A DNA stretch of 9,110 nucleotides. Origin: Actinomycetota bacterium. GTDB taxonomy: Bacteria; Actinomycetota; Actinomycetes; Acidothermales; Acidothermaceae. The notes below the pieces were generated by a model. The model had not been told where the DNA came from. It saw only the letters and a list, made by a program, of their open reading frames with translations, and ran no database searches. The stretch lies in assembly GCA_003134755.1 (NCBI GenBank), contig PLCK01000301.1:1-9110 (forward strand), given 5' to 3'. Each line of letters begins with the position of its first letter. The first letter of the stretch is position 1. Position numbers and translations under genes: made by a program. Of this stretch, positions 1-6,912 are shown one piece after another.

Positions 1-318
1 GGCGACATCGGCTCCGCGATCCAGAAGCACGCGGAGTCCAACGGCTTCAGCGTCGTGCGCGAGTTCTGCGGTCACGGCATCGGCAAGCGTTTCCATGAGG
101 AGCCGCAGATCCTGCACTACGGGCGCCCGGGACAGGGCCTGAAGCTCGTGCCCGGCATGACGTTCACGATCGAGCCGATGCTCACGCTCGGCACCATCGA
201 GTACGACCAGTGGCCCGATGGCTGGACAGTCGTGACAAAGGACCGGGCCCGCACCGCCCAGTTCGAGCACACGATCCTCGTCACCGACACCGGCGCCGAG
301 GTGCTCACGCTCCCCTGA
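1..318 (+). CDS. map: Type I methionine aminopeptidase, C-terminal part (cut by window start)
   Basis: This enzyme removes the initiator methionine from nascent cytosolic proteins and uses two divalent metal ions. The frame is open from base 1, and 105 residues are visible before a TGA. Counting from the window edge, the metal and active-site residues of the family are all present: His25 in CGHGIG, His32 in FHEEP, Glu58 in FTIEPM and Glu89 in QFEHT. The segment LTLGTIEYDQWPDGWTVVTK is typical of actinobacterial type I enzymes. The tail ends shortly after the last metal ligand, as in normal full-length proteins, so the 3' end looks intact. The N-terminal half, including the first Asp metal ligands, lies outside the window. 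The gene ends 10 bp before the stop of the opposing hydrolase gene. Confidence 0.96.
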   Translation, partial: GDIGSAIQKHAESNGFSVVREFCGHGIGKRFHEEPQILHYGRPGQGLKLVPGMTFTIEPMLTLGTIEYDQWPDGWTVVTKDRARTAQFEHTILVTDTGAEVLTLP

Positions 319-328
319 TCGGACTCCG

Positions 329-1042
329 CTACAGGACGCCGCCGCCGGTTGCGATGGCGTCGGCGAGCCGCGCTCCAGGCGCGACCCCGAGCCCGGCATG
401 CATCACGAAGTCGGCGGTCAGGCCGTGCCACAGCGCTGCCCTTCGCAACATCGCGTGGCCGGTGTGGCGCAAACTGATGAAGGTCGCTTCGGCCGCCTCG
501 CCTCGCACCGTGTCGACCAATGCCCGCGAGGCGCGCGCCGAGGTGATCCGATCTTGGGTGCCGTGGACGACGAGGAGCCGGCGTCCGGCGAGTTGCTCGG
601 CCGGCTCACCCGGCGGCACCCATGGCGCAAGGCCAAGGACGCCGACGACGCCCCGCTCGCCCGCGGCACGCAACGCGGCCCGGCCGCCCATGGAATGGCC
701 GACCAGAACGATCGGGACGTCGCCGTGCCGCTGCCGCAGCTGCTGTACTGCCCAGTGCACGTCGGCCAATGGGTGAGCATCGTCCGTGTTCCATCCGCGG
801 TAACGGAACCGGAGCCGCCATACGGCAACCCCAGCTGACGCACCTGCCGCGGCGAGCCGCGAAGCGATCGGCACCATGCGAAGCACCGCGACGTGCCGGG
901 CCGCACCTGGCGCGACGCTCTTCTCCTGGCCGCCGTGCAGGACGAGCGCGATCGCACGGGCCGCGACCAGTTCGCCCTGGCCGACAAGGGCGGGTTGGAC
1001 GTCTGGCCGCGCCGCTCGCGGTCTTTCGGCTATGGATTGCAC
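329..1042 (-). CDS. Alpha/beta hydrolase, serine-hydrolase fold
   Basis: This is a probable cytosolic esterase or lipase-like hydrolase; the substrate is unknown. Numbered from the GTG at 1042 (237 aa), an oxyanion-hole motif LHGG lies at about 35-38. The nucleophile elbow GHSMGG is at 115-120 with Ser117. A strand ending VVHGTQD gives the likely acid Asp164, and HTGH gives the likely catalytic His196. No signal peptide or membrane segment is seen. The frame stays open to an ATG at 1126, but that start has no ribosome-binding site, lies 9 bp from the divergent PPK2 start, and adds a low-complexity basic leader. The GTG at 1042 has AAGGGA six bases upstream, so I prefer it. The size suits compact dienelactone-hydrolase-like or YqiA-like hydrolases. 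The fold is certain; the reaction is not. Confidence 0.85.
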   Translation of the reverse strand: MQSIAERPRAARPDVQPALVGQGELVAARAIALVLHGGQEKSVAPGAARHVAVLRMVPIASRLAAAGASAGVAVWRLRFRYRGWNTDDAHPLADVHWAVQQLRQRHGDVPIVLVGHSMGGRAALRAAGERGVVGVLGLAPWVPPGEPAEQLAGRRLLVVHGTQDRITSARASRALVDTVRGEAAEATFISLRHTGHAMLRRAALWHGLTADFVMHAGLGVAPGARLADAIATGGGVL

Positions 1043-1085
1043 GCGCGATCCCTTCGTTGGAGGGTCTAGCGCTCGACAACGCCGG

Positions 1086-1091
1086 ATTATG
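1086..1091 (-). promoter_or_regulatory. Possible -10 element for the alpha/beta hydrolase gene
   Basis: The minus strand reads CATAAT, five of six matches to TATAAT. Initiation about 7 bases further on would give a leader of roughly 35-40 bases to the GTG at 1042 and its AAGGGA site. The -35 region is poor (TCGGAT at 17 bp spacing). The small palindrome at 1093-1104 would then fall between -10 and -35, where a repressor could act. This is inference from spacing. Confidence 0.25.
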
Positions 1092-1092
1092 C

Positions 1093-1104
1093 CCCGTAAA
1101 CGGG
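1093..1104. repeat. Inverted repeat CCCGT-AA-ACGGG in the divergent hydrolase/PPK2 region
   Basis: The arms are perfect (5 bp, 2-bp centre). It lies between the GTG of the hydrolase (1042) and the ATG of PPK2 (1136), next to the CATAAT candidate promoter. It could be a small operator. At 5 bp per arm it could also be chance in GC-rich DNA. Confidence 0.3.
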
Positions 1105-1120
1105 TCAGATCCGAGCGGCC

Positions 1121-1133
1121 GGGCATGATGCCC
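1121..1133. repeat. Inverted repeat GGGCAT-G-ATGCCC immediately before the PPK2 start
   Basis: The 6-bp arms are perfect around a single central base and end 2 bp before the PPK2 ATG at 1136. It occupies the place where a ribosome-binding site would normally be, and no purine-rich site is seen. It could be an operator over the start of a leaderless transcript, or a chance feature. Confidence 0.35.
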
Positions 1134-1135
1134 AG

Positions 1136-2068
1136 ATGACGAAGCCACCGACCGCCCCACTCGCTCGCCCGAAGTTGCGCAAGCGCATCGAGCCCTTCCG
1201 GGTCAAGCCTGGCTCTGACGTGAAGCTCGAGTCCGATTTCGATCCGGGGTTCAAGGAAGACTTCGTGGCCAAGTCAGATGCGACAAGTGCCCTCGCGGAG
1301 GGCGCAGCGCAGCTAGGCGAATACCAGGCGAGGCTCGCGGCCCAAGACACCTACGCCGTGCTAGTCGTGCTCCAAGCAATGGACGCCGCCGGCAAGGACG
1401 GCACCATCAAGCACGTGTTGAACGGGGTCAACCCGCAAGGTGTCGGCGTCCGATCGTTCAAAGTCCCTGAGCCGACCGAGTTGCAGCATGACTTCCTCTG
1501 GCGCTACCAGTGCGCGCTGCCCGAACGCGGCTCGATCGGAATCTTCAACCGCTCGCACTATGAGGAGGTACTCGTCGTCCGCGTACACCCGGATATCCTC
1601 GACAACCAGCACCTCCCAGCAGCTGCCAAGAAAGCCGACGTCTGGAAGCGGCGATACCGCGAGATCAACGACTGGGAAAGGTACCTGGTCGACAACGGGG
1701 TCCGGATCGTCAAGCTGTTCCTGCACATCTCGAAAGAGGAGCAGCGGCAGCGATTTCTCGACCGCATCGACGAGCCCGACAAGAACTGGAAGTTCTCTGT
1801 GGGCGACGCGCTCGAGCGTCAGCACTGGGACGAATACCAGCACGCCTACCAGCAAATGCTCTGTGCCACCAGCACGCGGTACGCGCCCTGGCACGTAGTA
1901 CCGGCCGACCACAAGTGGTTCGCCAGGCTCGCGGCGTCCTGGATCATTCTCGACACCCTGATGGACATCGACCCGCAGTTCCCGAAGGTCGACCCGAAGA
2001 CCCGCGAGCAGCTGGCAGACATCAAGAAGCAGCTAACGGCAGAAGCGCCGAAGGAATCAAAGAACTAG
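1136..2068 (+). CDS. ppk2: PPK2-family polyphosphate:nucleotide phosphotransferase
   Basis: This cytosolic enzyme moves phosphate between polyphosphate and nucleotides. The closest class is the one that phosphorylates AMP and ADP from polyphosphate (class III-like), used for nucleotide regeneration and stress energy supply. In the 310-aa product the Walker A motif DAAGKDGT is at 83-90, followed by IKHVLNGVNPQG. The Walker B-like region IFNRSHYEEVLVVRVHP is at 136-152. The lid region with conserved basic residues, RQRFLDRIDEPDKNWKFS, is at about 204-221. The length matches single-domain PPK2. The ATG at 1136 has no clear Shine-Dalgarno site; a leaderless transcript is possible. The 3' end is richer in A and lower in GC than its neighbours. 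The stop codon overlaps, on the other strand, the stop of the NTF2-like pseudogene. Class assignment from motif wording is likely but not proven. Confidence 0.93.
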   Translation: MTKPPTAPLARPKLRKRIEPFRVKPGSDVKLESDFDPGFKEDFVAKSDATSALAEGAAQLGEYQARLAAQDTYAVLVVLQAMDAAGKDGTIKHVLNGVNPQGVGVRSFKVPEPTELQHDFLWRYQCALPERGSIGIFNRSHYEEVLVVRVHPDILDNQHLPAAAKKADVWKRRYREINDWERYLVDNGVRIVKLFLHISKEEQRQRFLDRIDEPDKNWKFSVGDALERQHWDEYQHAYQQMLCATSTRYAPWHVVPADHKWFARLAASWIILDTLMDIDPQFPKVDPKTREQLADIKKQLTAEAPKESKN

Positions 2069-2279
2069 GTCGGGACGCCGGCACTCGCTGGCTCGGTCGG
2101 CTGTTCCATCCACCACTCGACGAACCGCCGGCATTGCCCGTCAGCGTCGAGCGTGATCACCCAGAGGTTGCTGTACGTCTGGCTCGGATAGCGTGCGAGC
2201 CGATGTCGGCTGCGTCGTTGGAGTTCCAGGCTCGCCGGTAGCTCTCGATCCATGCGGTCACCGCGATCAGGTCAGTCAT
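2065..2279 (-). pseudogene. NTF2/SnoaL-like protein, internally deleted and frameshifted
   Basis: The two ends of one NTF2-like fold protein (cone-shaped alpha+beta barrel, usually about 120-140 aa) are present in different frames. From the ATG at 2279 one frame reads MTDLIAVTAWIESYRRAW followed by NSNDAADIGSHA, the usual first helix of these proteins. A second frame then gives RYPSQTYSNLWVITLDADG followed by QCRRFVEWWMEQP, the usual last two strands and tail, ending at TAG (2067-2065). The frame change falls at about 2190-2201. The central helices and strands, roughly 65-75 residues by comparison with family members I recall, are missing. The lost length is not a multiple of three. No strong ribosome-binding site is seen. 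Function in relatives varies (enzymes, limonene epoxide hydrolase-like, ligand binding); here none is expected. Its stop shares CTAG with the PPK2 stop. Confidence 0.75.
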
Positions 2280-2339
2280 GGAACTGGTCATATCTGGGTA
2301 CGCTGACGCCACCCAATACCTCGGGATGCAGGCGGCATC

Positions 2340-2861
2340 ATGCGATTCGGCTCGTTGACGAGAGCGGCGGAGAGGGTCGACGACCTCGTGCCCGCGGCCG
2401 AGGAGCTCGGGAACGAGGTGCTCGTCGACGACCGCCCCATCATCAGGCTGGCCGGGCCGCTGTTCCTGCTTCTTTCGCTGTGCATGATTCCGTGGACCGT
2501 ATTTATCGCCCTCGTGCTGCCGTCACGTCAGTTGTCGGCCCACTACGACCTCGCCTGGACCGGCTTCGACGGCATGCTGTTCGTCGCGCTGGCCGCCACC
2601 GCCTACTGCGCGCTGCGGCGCTCGCGCTACCTGTCGATCGCCGCGGCCGCGGCCGGCACGCTCCTCTTCGTTGACGCATGGTTCGACGTCTTGACCTCGC
2701 GACACACGGACCAGATCGTCGCGATCGGGTTCGCGGTCCTCATCGAGCTGCCCCTCGGTGCCGTGTGCTGGTGGCTCAGTCTGCAGACTCAGGTGCTGGC
2801 CGAGAAGCGCATCGCACTGCTCGTACCGCGACGGAGAGGCCAGTCGTCCTCGCCCCGTTGA
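2340..2861 (+). CDS. Four-helix integral membrane protein, function unknown
   Basis: The 173-aa product starts with a soluble acidic stretch of about 35 residues. Four predicted membrane helices follow at about 36-60, 73-93, 97-117 and 126-148, and the tail is basic (KRIALLVPRRRGQSSSPR). Landmarks resembling uncharacterised actinobacterial membrane proteins are LPSRQLSAHYDLAWTGFD after helix 1, ALRRSRYLS between helices 2 and 3, and DAWFDVLTS at the end of helix 3. I know no reaction or partner for this group. The basic stretches at R93-R96 and at the C-terminus fit both termini being cytoplasmic under the positive-inside rule. The ATG at 2340 lacks a strong ribosome-binding site, but the frame and composition are convincing. 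It is divergent from the NTF2-like pseudogene (60 bp) and convergent with the PEBP gene (18 bp between stops). Confidence 0.82.
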   Translation: MRFGSLTRAAERVDDLVPAAEELGNEVLVDDRPIIRLAGPLFLLLSLCMIPWTVFIALVLPSRQLSAHYDLAWTGFDGMLFVALAATAYCALRRSRYLSIAAAAAGTLLFVDAWFDVLTSRHTDQIVAIGFAVLIELPLGAVCWWLSLQTQVLAEKRIALLVPRRRGQSSSPR

Positions 2862-2879
2862 CGCCGAGATCGGGCCTGC

Positions 2880-3416
2880 TCAGGTGCGCTGGAAGGTCGG
2901 TCGTACCACCCCGCGCGCGAGGGTGTGAAACGCCAGGTTGAAGCCGACGACCGCAGGGCTGACCGAGGCATCGACCTCAAGTTTGTCGACGTCGATCGCA
3001 TGCACCGTGAATACGTACCGGTGTGGCCGGTCGCCGGGCGGTGGCGCAGCACCGCCGTAGGCCACAGCGCCGTGGTCGCCACGGACGTGGAATGCCCCCG
3101 GCGGTAGCTCACCCGGCGTTCCGGCACCCCGGCGCAGCTCCGTGACGTCGGCAGGGAGGTTGACAAGTACCCAGTGCCAGAACCCGCTCTGCGTCGGCGC
3201 GTCGGGGTCATAGCAGGTCACGACAAACCCTTTGGTCTCCGGCGGGAAGCCCGACCAGCGCAGCTGCGGGCTCAGGTTCTGGCCGCCGGCGCTGTCGTGA
3301 ACGTGCGTCAGCGCAAGCGGTCTGCCCTCGGCGACGTCGTCGCTCTCGAGCCGAAACCACGGCAGAACCGGTAGGACGTCGAAGGGGTCAGGCGGTGTAC
3401 CGCGCTCGAGTGACAT
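2880..3416 (-). CDS. YbhB/YbcL-family (PEBP, Raf kinase inhibitor-like) protein
   Basis: This is a phosphatidylethanolamine-binding-protein fold; bacterial members are small, mostly cytosolic or periplasmic, with unsettled function. The 178-aa product carries the family signatures: NLSPQLRWSGFPPETKGF at about 47-64, DPDAPT at 70-75, GFWHWVLVNLP at 78-88 and YGGAAPPPGDRPHRYVFTVHA at 120-140. His81 and Asp70 belong to the conserved anion-binding pocket. No signal peptide is present, so it is probably cytosolic. It lies 34 bp after the stop of the SIP reductase on the same strand and may be co-transcribed. No Shine-Dalgarno site precedes the ATG at 3416. A GCTGCA/TGCAGC inverted repeat (3418-3423 and 3439-3444) lies just upstream. 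Family assignment is firm; the role is unknown. Confidence 0.93.
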   Translation of the reverse strand: MSLERGTPPDPFDVLPVLPWFRLESDDVAEGRPLALTHVHDSAGGQNLSPQLRWSGFPPETKGFVVTCYDPDAPTQSGFWHWVLVNLPADVTELRRGAGTPGELPPGAFHVRGDHGAVAYGGAAPPPGDRPHRYVFTVHAIDVDKLEVDASVSPAVVGFNLAFHTLARGVVRPTFQRT

Positions 3417-3450
3417 AGCTGCAGTGTGGCCGGTTTATTGCAGCGCAAAC

Positions 3451-4158
3451 CTAGTCGCGCATCGCCCGGCCGAGATTCCAATAGCCCTTGGCAGACACTT
3501 CGGCCGGCTGCAGGCCCCGGCCGTGCAGGTGGTCCCGGAGCCGCCGCACTACCCGGCTCTCGCCGAACAGGTAGGCGTGCCGGTCGGCGTCCGGAATCGC
3601 CACCGCCTGCAAGGCGGTGTCGAGCAGGTCGGCGTCCCCTGGGGCTGTTGTCAGCCGGTGCAGCCAGCGAAGGTCGACCACGGCGTCGCTCTCGACGAGC
3701 TGCTCGTCTGCGGCGTCCTGGACCTCGACCAGAGCCACCGCGTGAGCCCCCGACGGCAGCGCCGACACCATCTCGGCGATGGCCGGAATGGCCGACTCGT
3801 CGCCGGCGAACAGCTGCCATCCAGCTGCAGTGAGCGGCGTCTTGCCCCGCGGCCCGAAGATCTCGACCGGGTCCCCCGCCTGCACCGACTCCGCCCACAG
3901 CGCCCCTGGTCCGTGACCGTGCCGCACGAAGTCGAGGTCGACGCGACGACTTTGGTTGTCCAGATGCCTGATCGTGTAGCGCCGGCTGAGTCCCCCGCCC
4001 TGGCCGTCGGGCAGGTGCAGGACGACGTCCTGGCCGGGCAGTGCCACGAAATCGGCAAGCGGGTCGCCGGCCAGCGTGATCCGCCGCATCCGCGGTCCGA
4101 GATCGATGACGGCAGCCACGGTCAGTTGGCACGTCGTGGCGGCCGGCAGCTCAGTCAC
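3451..4158 (-). CDS. SIP-family FAD-dependent ferric-siderophore reductase
   Basis: This cytosolic flavoprotein reduces Fe(III)-siderophores with NAD(P)H to release iron. Numbered from the GTG at 4158 (235 aa), the FAD-binding motif RRYTIRHLD is at 59-67. The second FAD segment, FVRHGHGPGALWA, lies at about 77-89, followed by GDPVEIFGPRG. The NAD(P)H-domain motif FAGDESAIPAI is at 117-127, FGES at 198-201, and the family-specific C-terminus KGYWNLGR at 224-231. The frame extends upstream to a TTG at 4188, but the GTG at 4158 is preceded by GAGAGGA eight bases away and gives the usual SIP start, so I choose it. No siderophore transporter or biosynthesis gene is within the window. The PEBP gene follows 34 bp downstream and may share its transcript. 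No iron-regulator operator could be identified with confidence. Confidence 0.93.
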   Translation of the reverse strand: MTELPAATTCQLTVAAVIDLGPRMRRITLAGDPLADFVALPGQDVVLHLPDGQGGGLSRRYTIRHLDNQSRRVDLDFVRHGHGPGALWAESVQAGDPVEIFGPRGKTPLTAAGWQLFAGDESAIPAIAEMVSALPSGAHAVALVEVQDAADEQLVESDAVVDLRWLHRLTTAPGDADLLDTALQAVAIPDADRHAYLFGESRVVRRLRDHLHGRGLQPAEVSAKGYWNLGRAMRD

Positions 4159-4202
4159 ACCCGTGATCCTCTCAATCGCCAAACACAAGGCATGCTGTAC
4201 GG

Positions 4203-4286
4203 ATGGCTTTCATAAGCAGATTCCTGATGCGCATGGTTGCGATCTTGTTCGCCGGAAAGCTGATCCGTCGGCGCCGGAGGCGCTGA
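4203..4286 (+). CDS. Possible small cationic hydrophobic peptide (27 aa)
   Basis: A short frame from the ATG at 4203 encodes MAFISRFLMRMVAILFAG followed by KLI and six consecutive arginines, then TGA. It is a single hydrophobic, amphipathic stretch with a strongly basic tail, like small membrane or membrane-active peptides. It is divergent from the SIP gene (44 bp from its GTG) and convergent with the GH44 gene (24 bp between ends). No good ribosome-binding site is present; AAGG lies about 12 bases upstream. Third-position GC is lower than in neighbouring genes. The arginine run may simply reflect the GC-rich hairpin at 4268-4286. I do not recognise a family, so treat it as a candidate only. 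Confidence 0.25.
   Translation: MAFISRFLMRMVAILFAGKLIRRRRRR
4268..4286. terminator. Hairpin between the GH44 and SIP genes, possible weak terminator
   Basis: TCGGCGCC (4268-4275) and GGCGCTGA (4279-4286) pair over 8 bp with one G-T mismatch around a GGA loop. It lies 24 bp past the GH44 stop on the minus strand. No T-run follows (the minus strand continues with CGGATCAGCTTTCC), so it is not a classical intrinsic terminator. Actinobacterial terminators often lack a U-tract. Confidence 0.35.
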
Positions 4287-4310
4287 ATGTAGGGCCGCCG
4301 GAGCCGTTAG

Positions 4311-6842
4311 TTAGCCGAGCGCGACCAGGACCTGCGACTCGGTCGCGGATGGAACGGCGGTGGTCTGGCCGACGGTGACCAGGCTGGTCACGGTCGCGGC
4401 GGCGCCGTGCAGGTAGGCGGCCAGGCCGGCGCCGAGACCCGTCGCGCCGGGCGAGACGAGGAGCATCGCCCAGCCGAGATGTGCGGCGTACGCGGCGCCG
4501 GCGAGCCCGTCGGGGAAGTTCGCGCCGGTCGCGATCACGACGCCGGTAGGCGACGGATTCACGCTCGCGGCCACCTTGGCCGCGGTCTCATAGCGATCCG
4601 CACCGACATAGGCGGTCGCAGCCGGCGCCGCGGAGGCAGCGGCGCCGCCGATCGCAATCGCGTTGAGGCCGGGGTGTGTAGCGAGCCATTGCTGGGTCGC
4701 GGGTGCCATGGCAGGACCGTCGGTGAGCAAGACGACCCCACGCTGGCTGGCAGCGGCCGCGGCGGCCGACTCCGCATCGGGGAAATTCACGCCGGTCGCG
4801 AGATACACCGAAGCGACGGTCTCCTTCGAGGCGAGCTGGTCCGCGATCAGTGCGGCAGTCGCGAACCGATCGACACCTCCGATGCGCAGCACCGAGTAGC
4901 CCAGCGCGGTCAGCGTGCTCGCGACCTGCGGCGCTATCGCCGTCGGCCCGCCGAGTAGGTAGATCGTGCCTCCGGGCGCAAGGGAGTGCGCGATGGCTGA
5001 CCGCGCATCGGCGGACAGCGTCGACGTCCCCGTCAGGAGAAGAGGCCCGCCAACCGCCGCGGCGAGCGGTGCACCCGTGAGCCCGTCGGCATAGACGTCA
5101 TCGCGAGCGAGGACGACGGCCGTTGCCGATCCGGCGGCCGGGTACGCGGCCAGTGCCAGCGCAGCCGCGGTGGCGTCGCGGTTCGCCCCACCGACCCGCG
5201 TTGCGGCGACCTTCGACGGGAACGCGAGCAGCGTGATGCTGTTGGCCGGATAGGTATGACTGACAAGACCCGCCGACGCCACGGCGTCCGGGCCACGAAC
5301 GATTGCCCCAAGGTTGGCAGCGCTGTAGGTGTACGCGTGAACCGCCGACACCGAGCCGTTGTGCACAGTCAACGTGCTCGTGAGGTCGCTGCCGGTCTTG
5401 TTCACGACCATGACGGTGAGGGCACCGTCGCGCGACCGCTTGGCCGCGTAGACCGACAACTGACTCTGGTCGGCGCTCGACGCGCCTACGCTCTGGTCGC
5501 CAAACGTCGAACCGGGGCCGTCGTAGTGGCGGTACATGCGGAAGGCGAAGGCACCGGGGCTCTGCGGTGCGGGGGGACTCCACAGTTGTGCGCGATCAAG
5601 ACCTTCGCGGCCGAAGATGCCGAGGACGTCGGCCTCCGCGAGAGCGCCGTTGATCGATTCGAGACCTCCCCAGTTGTATTCACTGATGGCCGTCTTCGTT
5701 CCTGGGTAGTACTGCGCGACCCATTGCTTCATGCGCGGGATCAGCTGCACGGAGCCGAGTCCGAGATCCTTCGTCCAGGATTCGTCGACATACGTGGGAT
5801 CCCACAACGTCCGGGTGGAGCGTAGGCGCAACGCCTGCGTCGCAGCGCTGCCGGCCGCCGAAAGGGCGACGCCGCTTTCCTGCGGATAGAAGTGCTCGTC
5901 GAAGTAGTCGAGCAGCCGTTGACCGTGCGCCTGCTGATAGGCGGCGAATTGCTGGAGGTACCACGCGGCGAGCGGCAGGTCACCATGCGCGCGGCGGTCC
6001 GGTCCTTCGCCGCAGCTCCCGGGATCCGAAGGTGCATAGAAGTAGGCGCACCAGCCCCAATCGCCGGGACCGTCGACGGTCGCCGACGGATCGGCGGCTT
6101 TCACGGCCTGCGCCGTTGCAAGGCTCTTCTGCCACAACTCGTCGTAGGTCAGCGCAGTGGAGTGGACGTCGATGTGTGTCGAATTCCACAGCGCGGGCTC
6201 ATTGTCGATTTCGTAACTCTTCACGCCGCCATGTGCCGCATCACCGAACCGCTGCACCAGGTGAGTGACCATCGCCTGAACAAACGACGCGCCCGCCGCA
6301 ATCGAGGTATCGGACGGCGCATTGCCGGTGATAGCAGTGCCGTTCGGCCGCTTGCCGTTGCCGCAATTCGCGTCGAACGGATCGGTCGACTGCTGAGCGC
6401 CGTAGATCGACACCTTGTAGCCGCAGGAGAACGGATGGGTAGCCGGCGAGTTCTTCGAGACCCACCCGATAGCCGGGACCGTCACGACAGGATTCGTGCC
6501 ATGAGCGAGATCGGCGGCGACAAACGAGTCGAGTGACGTCGAGTCGACGATGTTCTCGAAGTAGTAGTCGCTTCCGGTGTTGTGCGTGTTGTTCGTGTAG
6601 TTGTAGCGGCTCGTGCTGTTGCCCCCCCAGCGGTCGGCGGTCAGACCGAGCTCGGAGGCGAGCCCGGCGTCGGCGAAGTTCATGCCGTAGATGTCGCTGC
6701 TGATCGGGTGGTGATTGGCGGCGAGGTCGACACTCAGTGCCGGACCGGCGGTGGCGGCCTGGACGCCCGCTGGGGCGGCCGCGGGCACCACGATCGCGCT
6801 CGCAACGACTACCGCGATGATCACTGTCTTGACGAGGGGCAT
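4311..6842 (-). CDS. Secreted GH44 glycanase with three C-terminal CWB2 cell-wall-binding repeats
   Basis: This 843-aa exported protein is predicted to cleave internal beta-1,4 links in glucans (cellulose, xyloglucan or mannan-type polymers) outside the cell. A signal peptide spans about 1-29 (Lys5, hydrophobic 6-20, likely cleavage after VQA). The GH44 catalytic barrel covers about 35-460, with IYGMNFAD at 51-58, DRWGGNSTSRYNY at 70-82, acid/base Glu215 in EIDNEP and nucleophile Glu388 in ISEYNWGG. The 173-residue spacing equals what I recall for Clostridium thermocellum Cel44A (186/359). Cys140/Cys160 and Cys265/Cys277 could form disulfides. A beta-sandwich follows at about 463-541. Three CWB2 repeats (the family that anchors clostridial wall proteins) begin at RVGGANRD (549), RIGGVDRF (653) and YVGADRY (745). 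A weak promoter candidate is TAGGCT at 6854-6849 with GCGACA 18 bp upstream, giving a very short leader. The gene is divergent from the GT4 gene. Confidence 0.92.
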   Translation of the reverse strand: MPLVKTVIIAVVVASAIVVPAAAPAGVQAATAGPALSVDLAANHHPISSDIYGMNFADAGLASELGLTADRWGGNSTSRYNYTNNTHNTGSDYYFENIVDSTSLDSFVAADLAHGTNPVVTVPAIGWVSKNSPATHPFSCGYKVSIYGAQQSTDPFDANCGNGKRPNGTAITGNAPSDTSIAAGASFVQAMVTHLVQRFGDAAHGGVKSYEIDNEPALWNSTHIDVHSTALTYDELWQKSLATAQAVKAADPSATVDGPGDWGWCAYFYAPSDPGSCGEGPDRRAHGDLPLAAWYLQQFAAYQQAHGQRLLDYFDEHFYPQESGVALSAAGSAATQALRLRSTRTLWDPTYVDESWTKDLGLGSVQLIPRMKQWVAQYYPGTKTAISEYNWGGLESINGALAEADVLGIFGREGLDRAQLWSPPAPQSPGAFAFRMYRHYDGPGSTFGDQSVGASSADQSQLSVYAAKRSRDGALTVMVVNKTGSDLTSTLTVHNGSVSAVHAYTYSAANLGAIVRGPDAVASAGLVSHTYPANSITLLAFPSKVAATRVGGANRDATAAALALAAYPAAGSATAVVLARDDVYADGLTGAPLAAAVGGPLLLTGTSTLSADARSAIAHSLAPGGTIYLLGGPTAIAPQVASTLTALGYSVLRIGGVDRFATAALIADQLASKETVASVYLATGVNFPDAESAAAAAASQRGVVLLTDGPAMAPATQQWLATHPGLNAIAIGGAAASAAPAATAYVGADRYETAAKVAASVNPSPTGVVIATGANFPDGLAGAAYAAHLGWAMLLVSPGATGLGAGLAAYLHGAAATVTSLVTVGQTTAVPSATESQVLVALG

Positions 6843-6912
6843 GCTCGGAGCCTAGTCCGCGGCGTCCCGAATTGTCGCATTCGACTGAGCGCGCCGGGTG
6901 GCGCAGGGTTGC

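Noticed and set aside
1043..1126. Upstream extension of the alpha/beta hydrolase to the ATG at 1126
   Set aside because: It has no ribosome-binding site, only 9 bp to the divergent start, and unconserved-looking sequence. The GTG at 1042 has AAGGGA at good spacing.
1361..1912. Minus-strand open frame of 183 codons opposite PPK2
   Set aside because: It mirrors the PPK2 codons, has no recognisable domain, and the PPK2 frame is certain.
2065..2253. A 62-aa intact small protein on the minus strand
   Set aside because: Only its C-terminal 40 residues look real (NTF2-like tail). Its first 20 residues are the out-of-frame reading of the first helix of the same fold, so it is a broken gene.
3308..4132. 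Long minus-strand open frame (274 codons) overlapping the SIP gene
   Set aside because: It is a shadow in another frame of the SIP and PEBP genes: Arg/Gly/Pro-rich with no recognisable fold. The SIP frame has all the family motifs.
4159..4188. TTG start of the SIP protein at 4188
   Set aside because: The GTG at 4158 has GAGAGGA eight bases upstream, and the extra ten residues do not look like SIP sequence.
3424..4215. Plus-strand open frame of 263 codons opposite the SIP gene
   Set aside because: It is antisense to SIP, with no family motif and the composition expected of GC-rich antisense frames.
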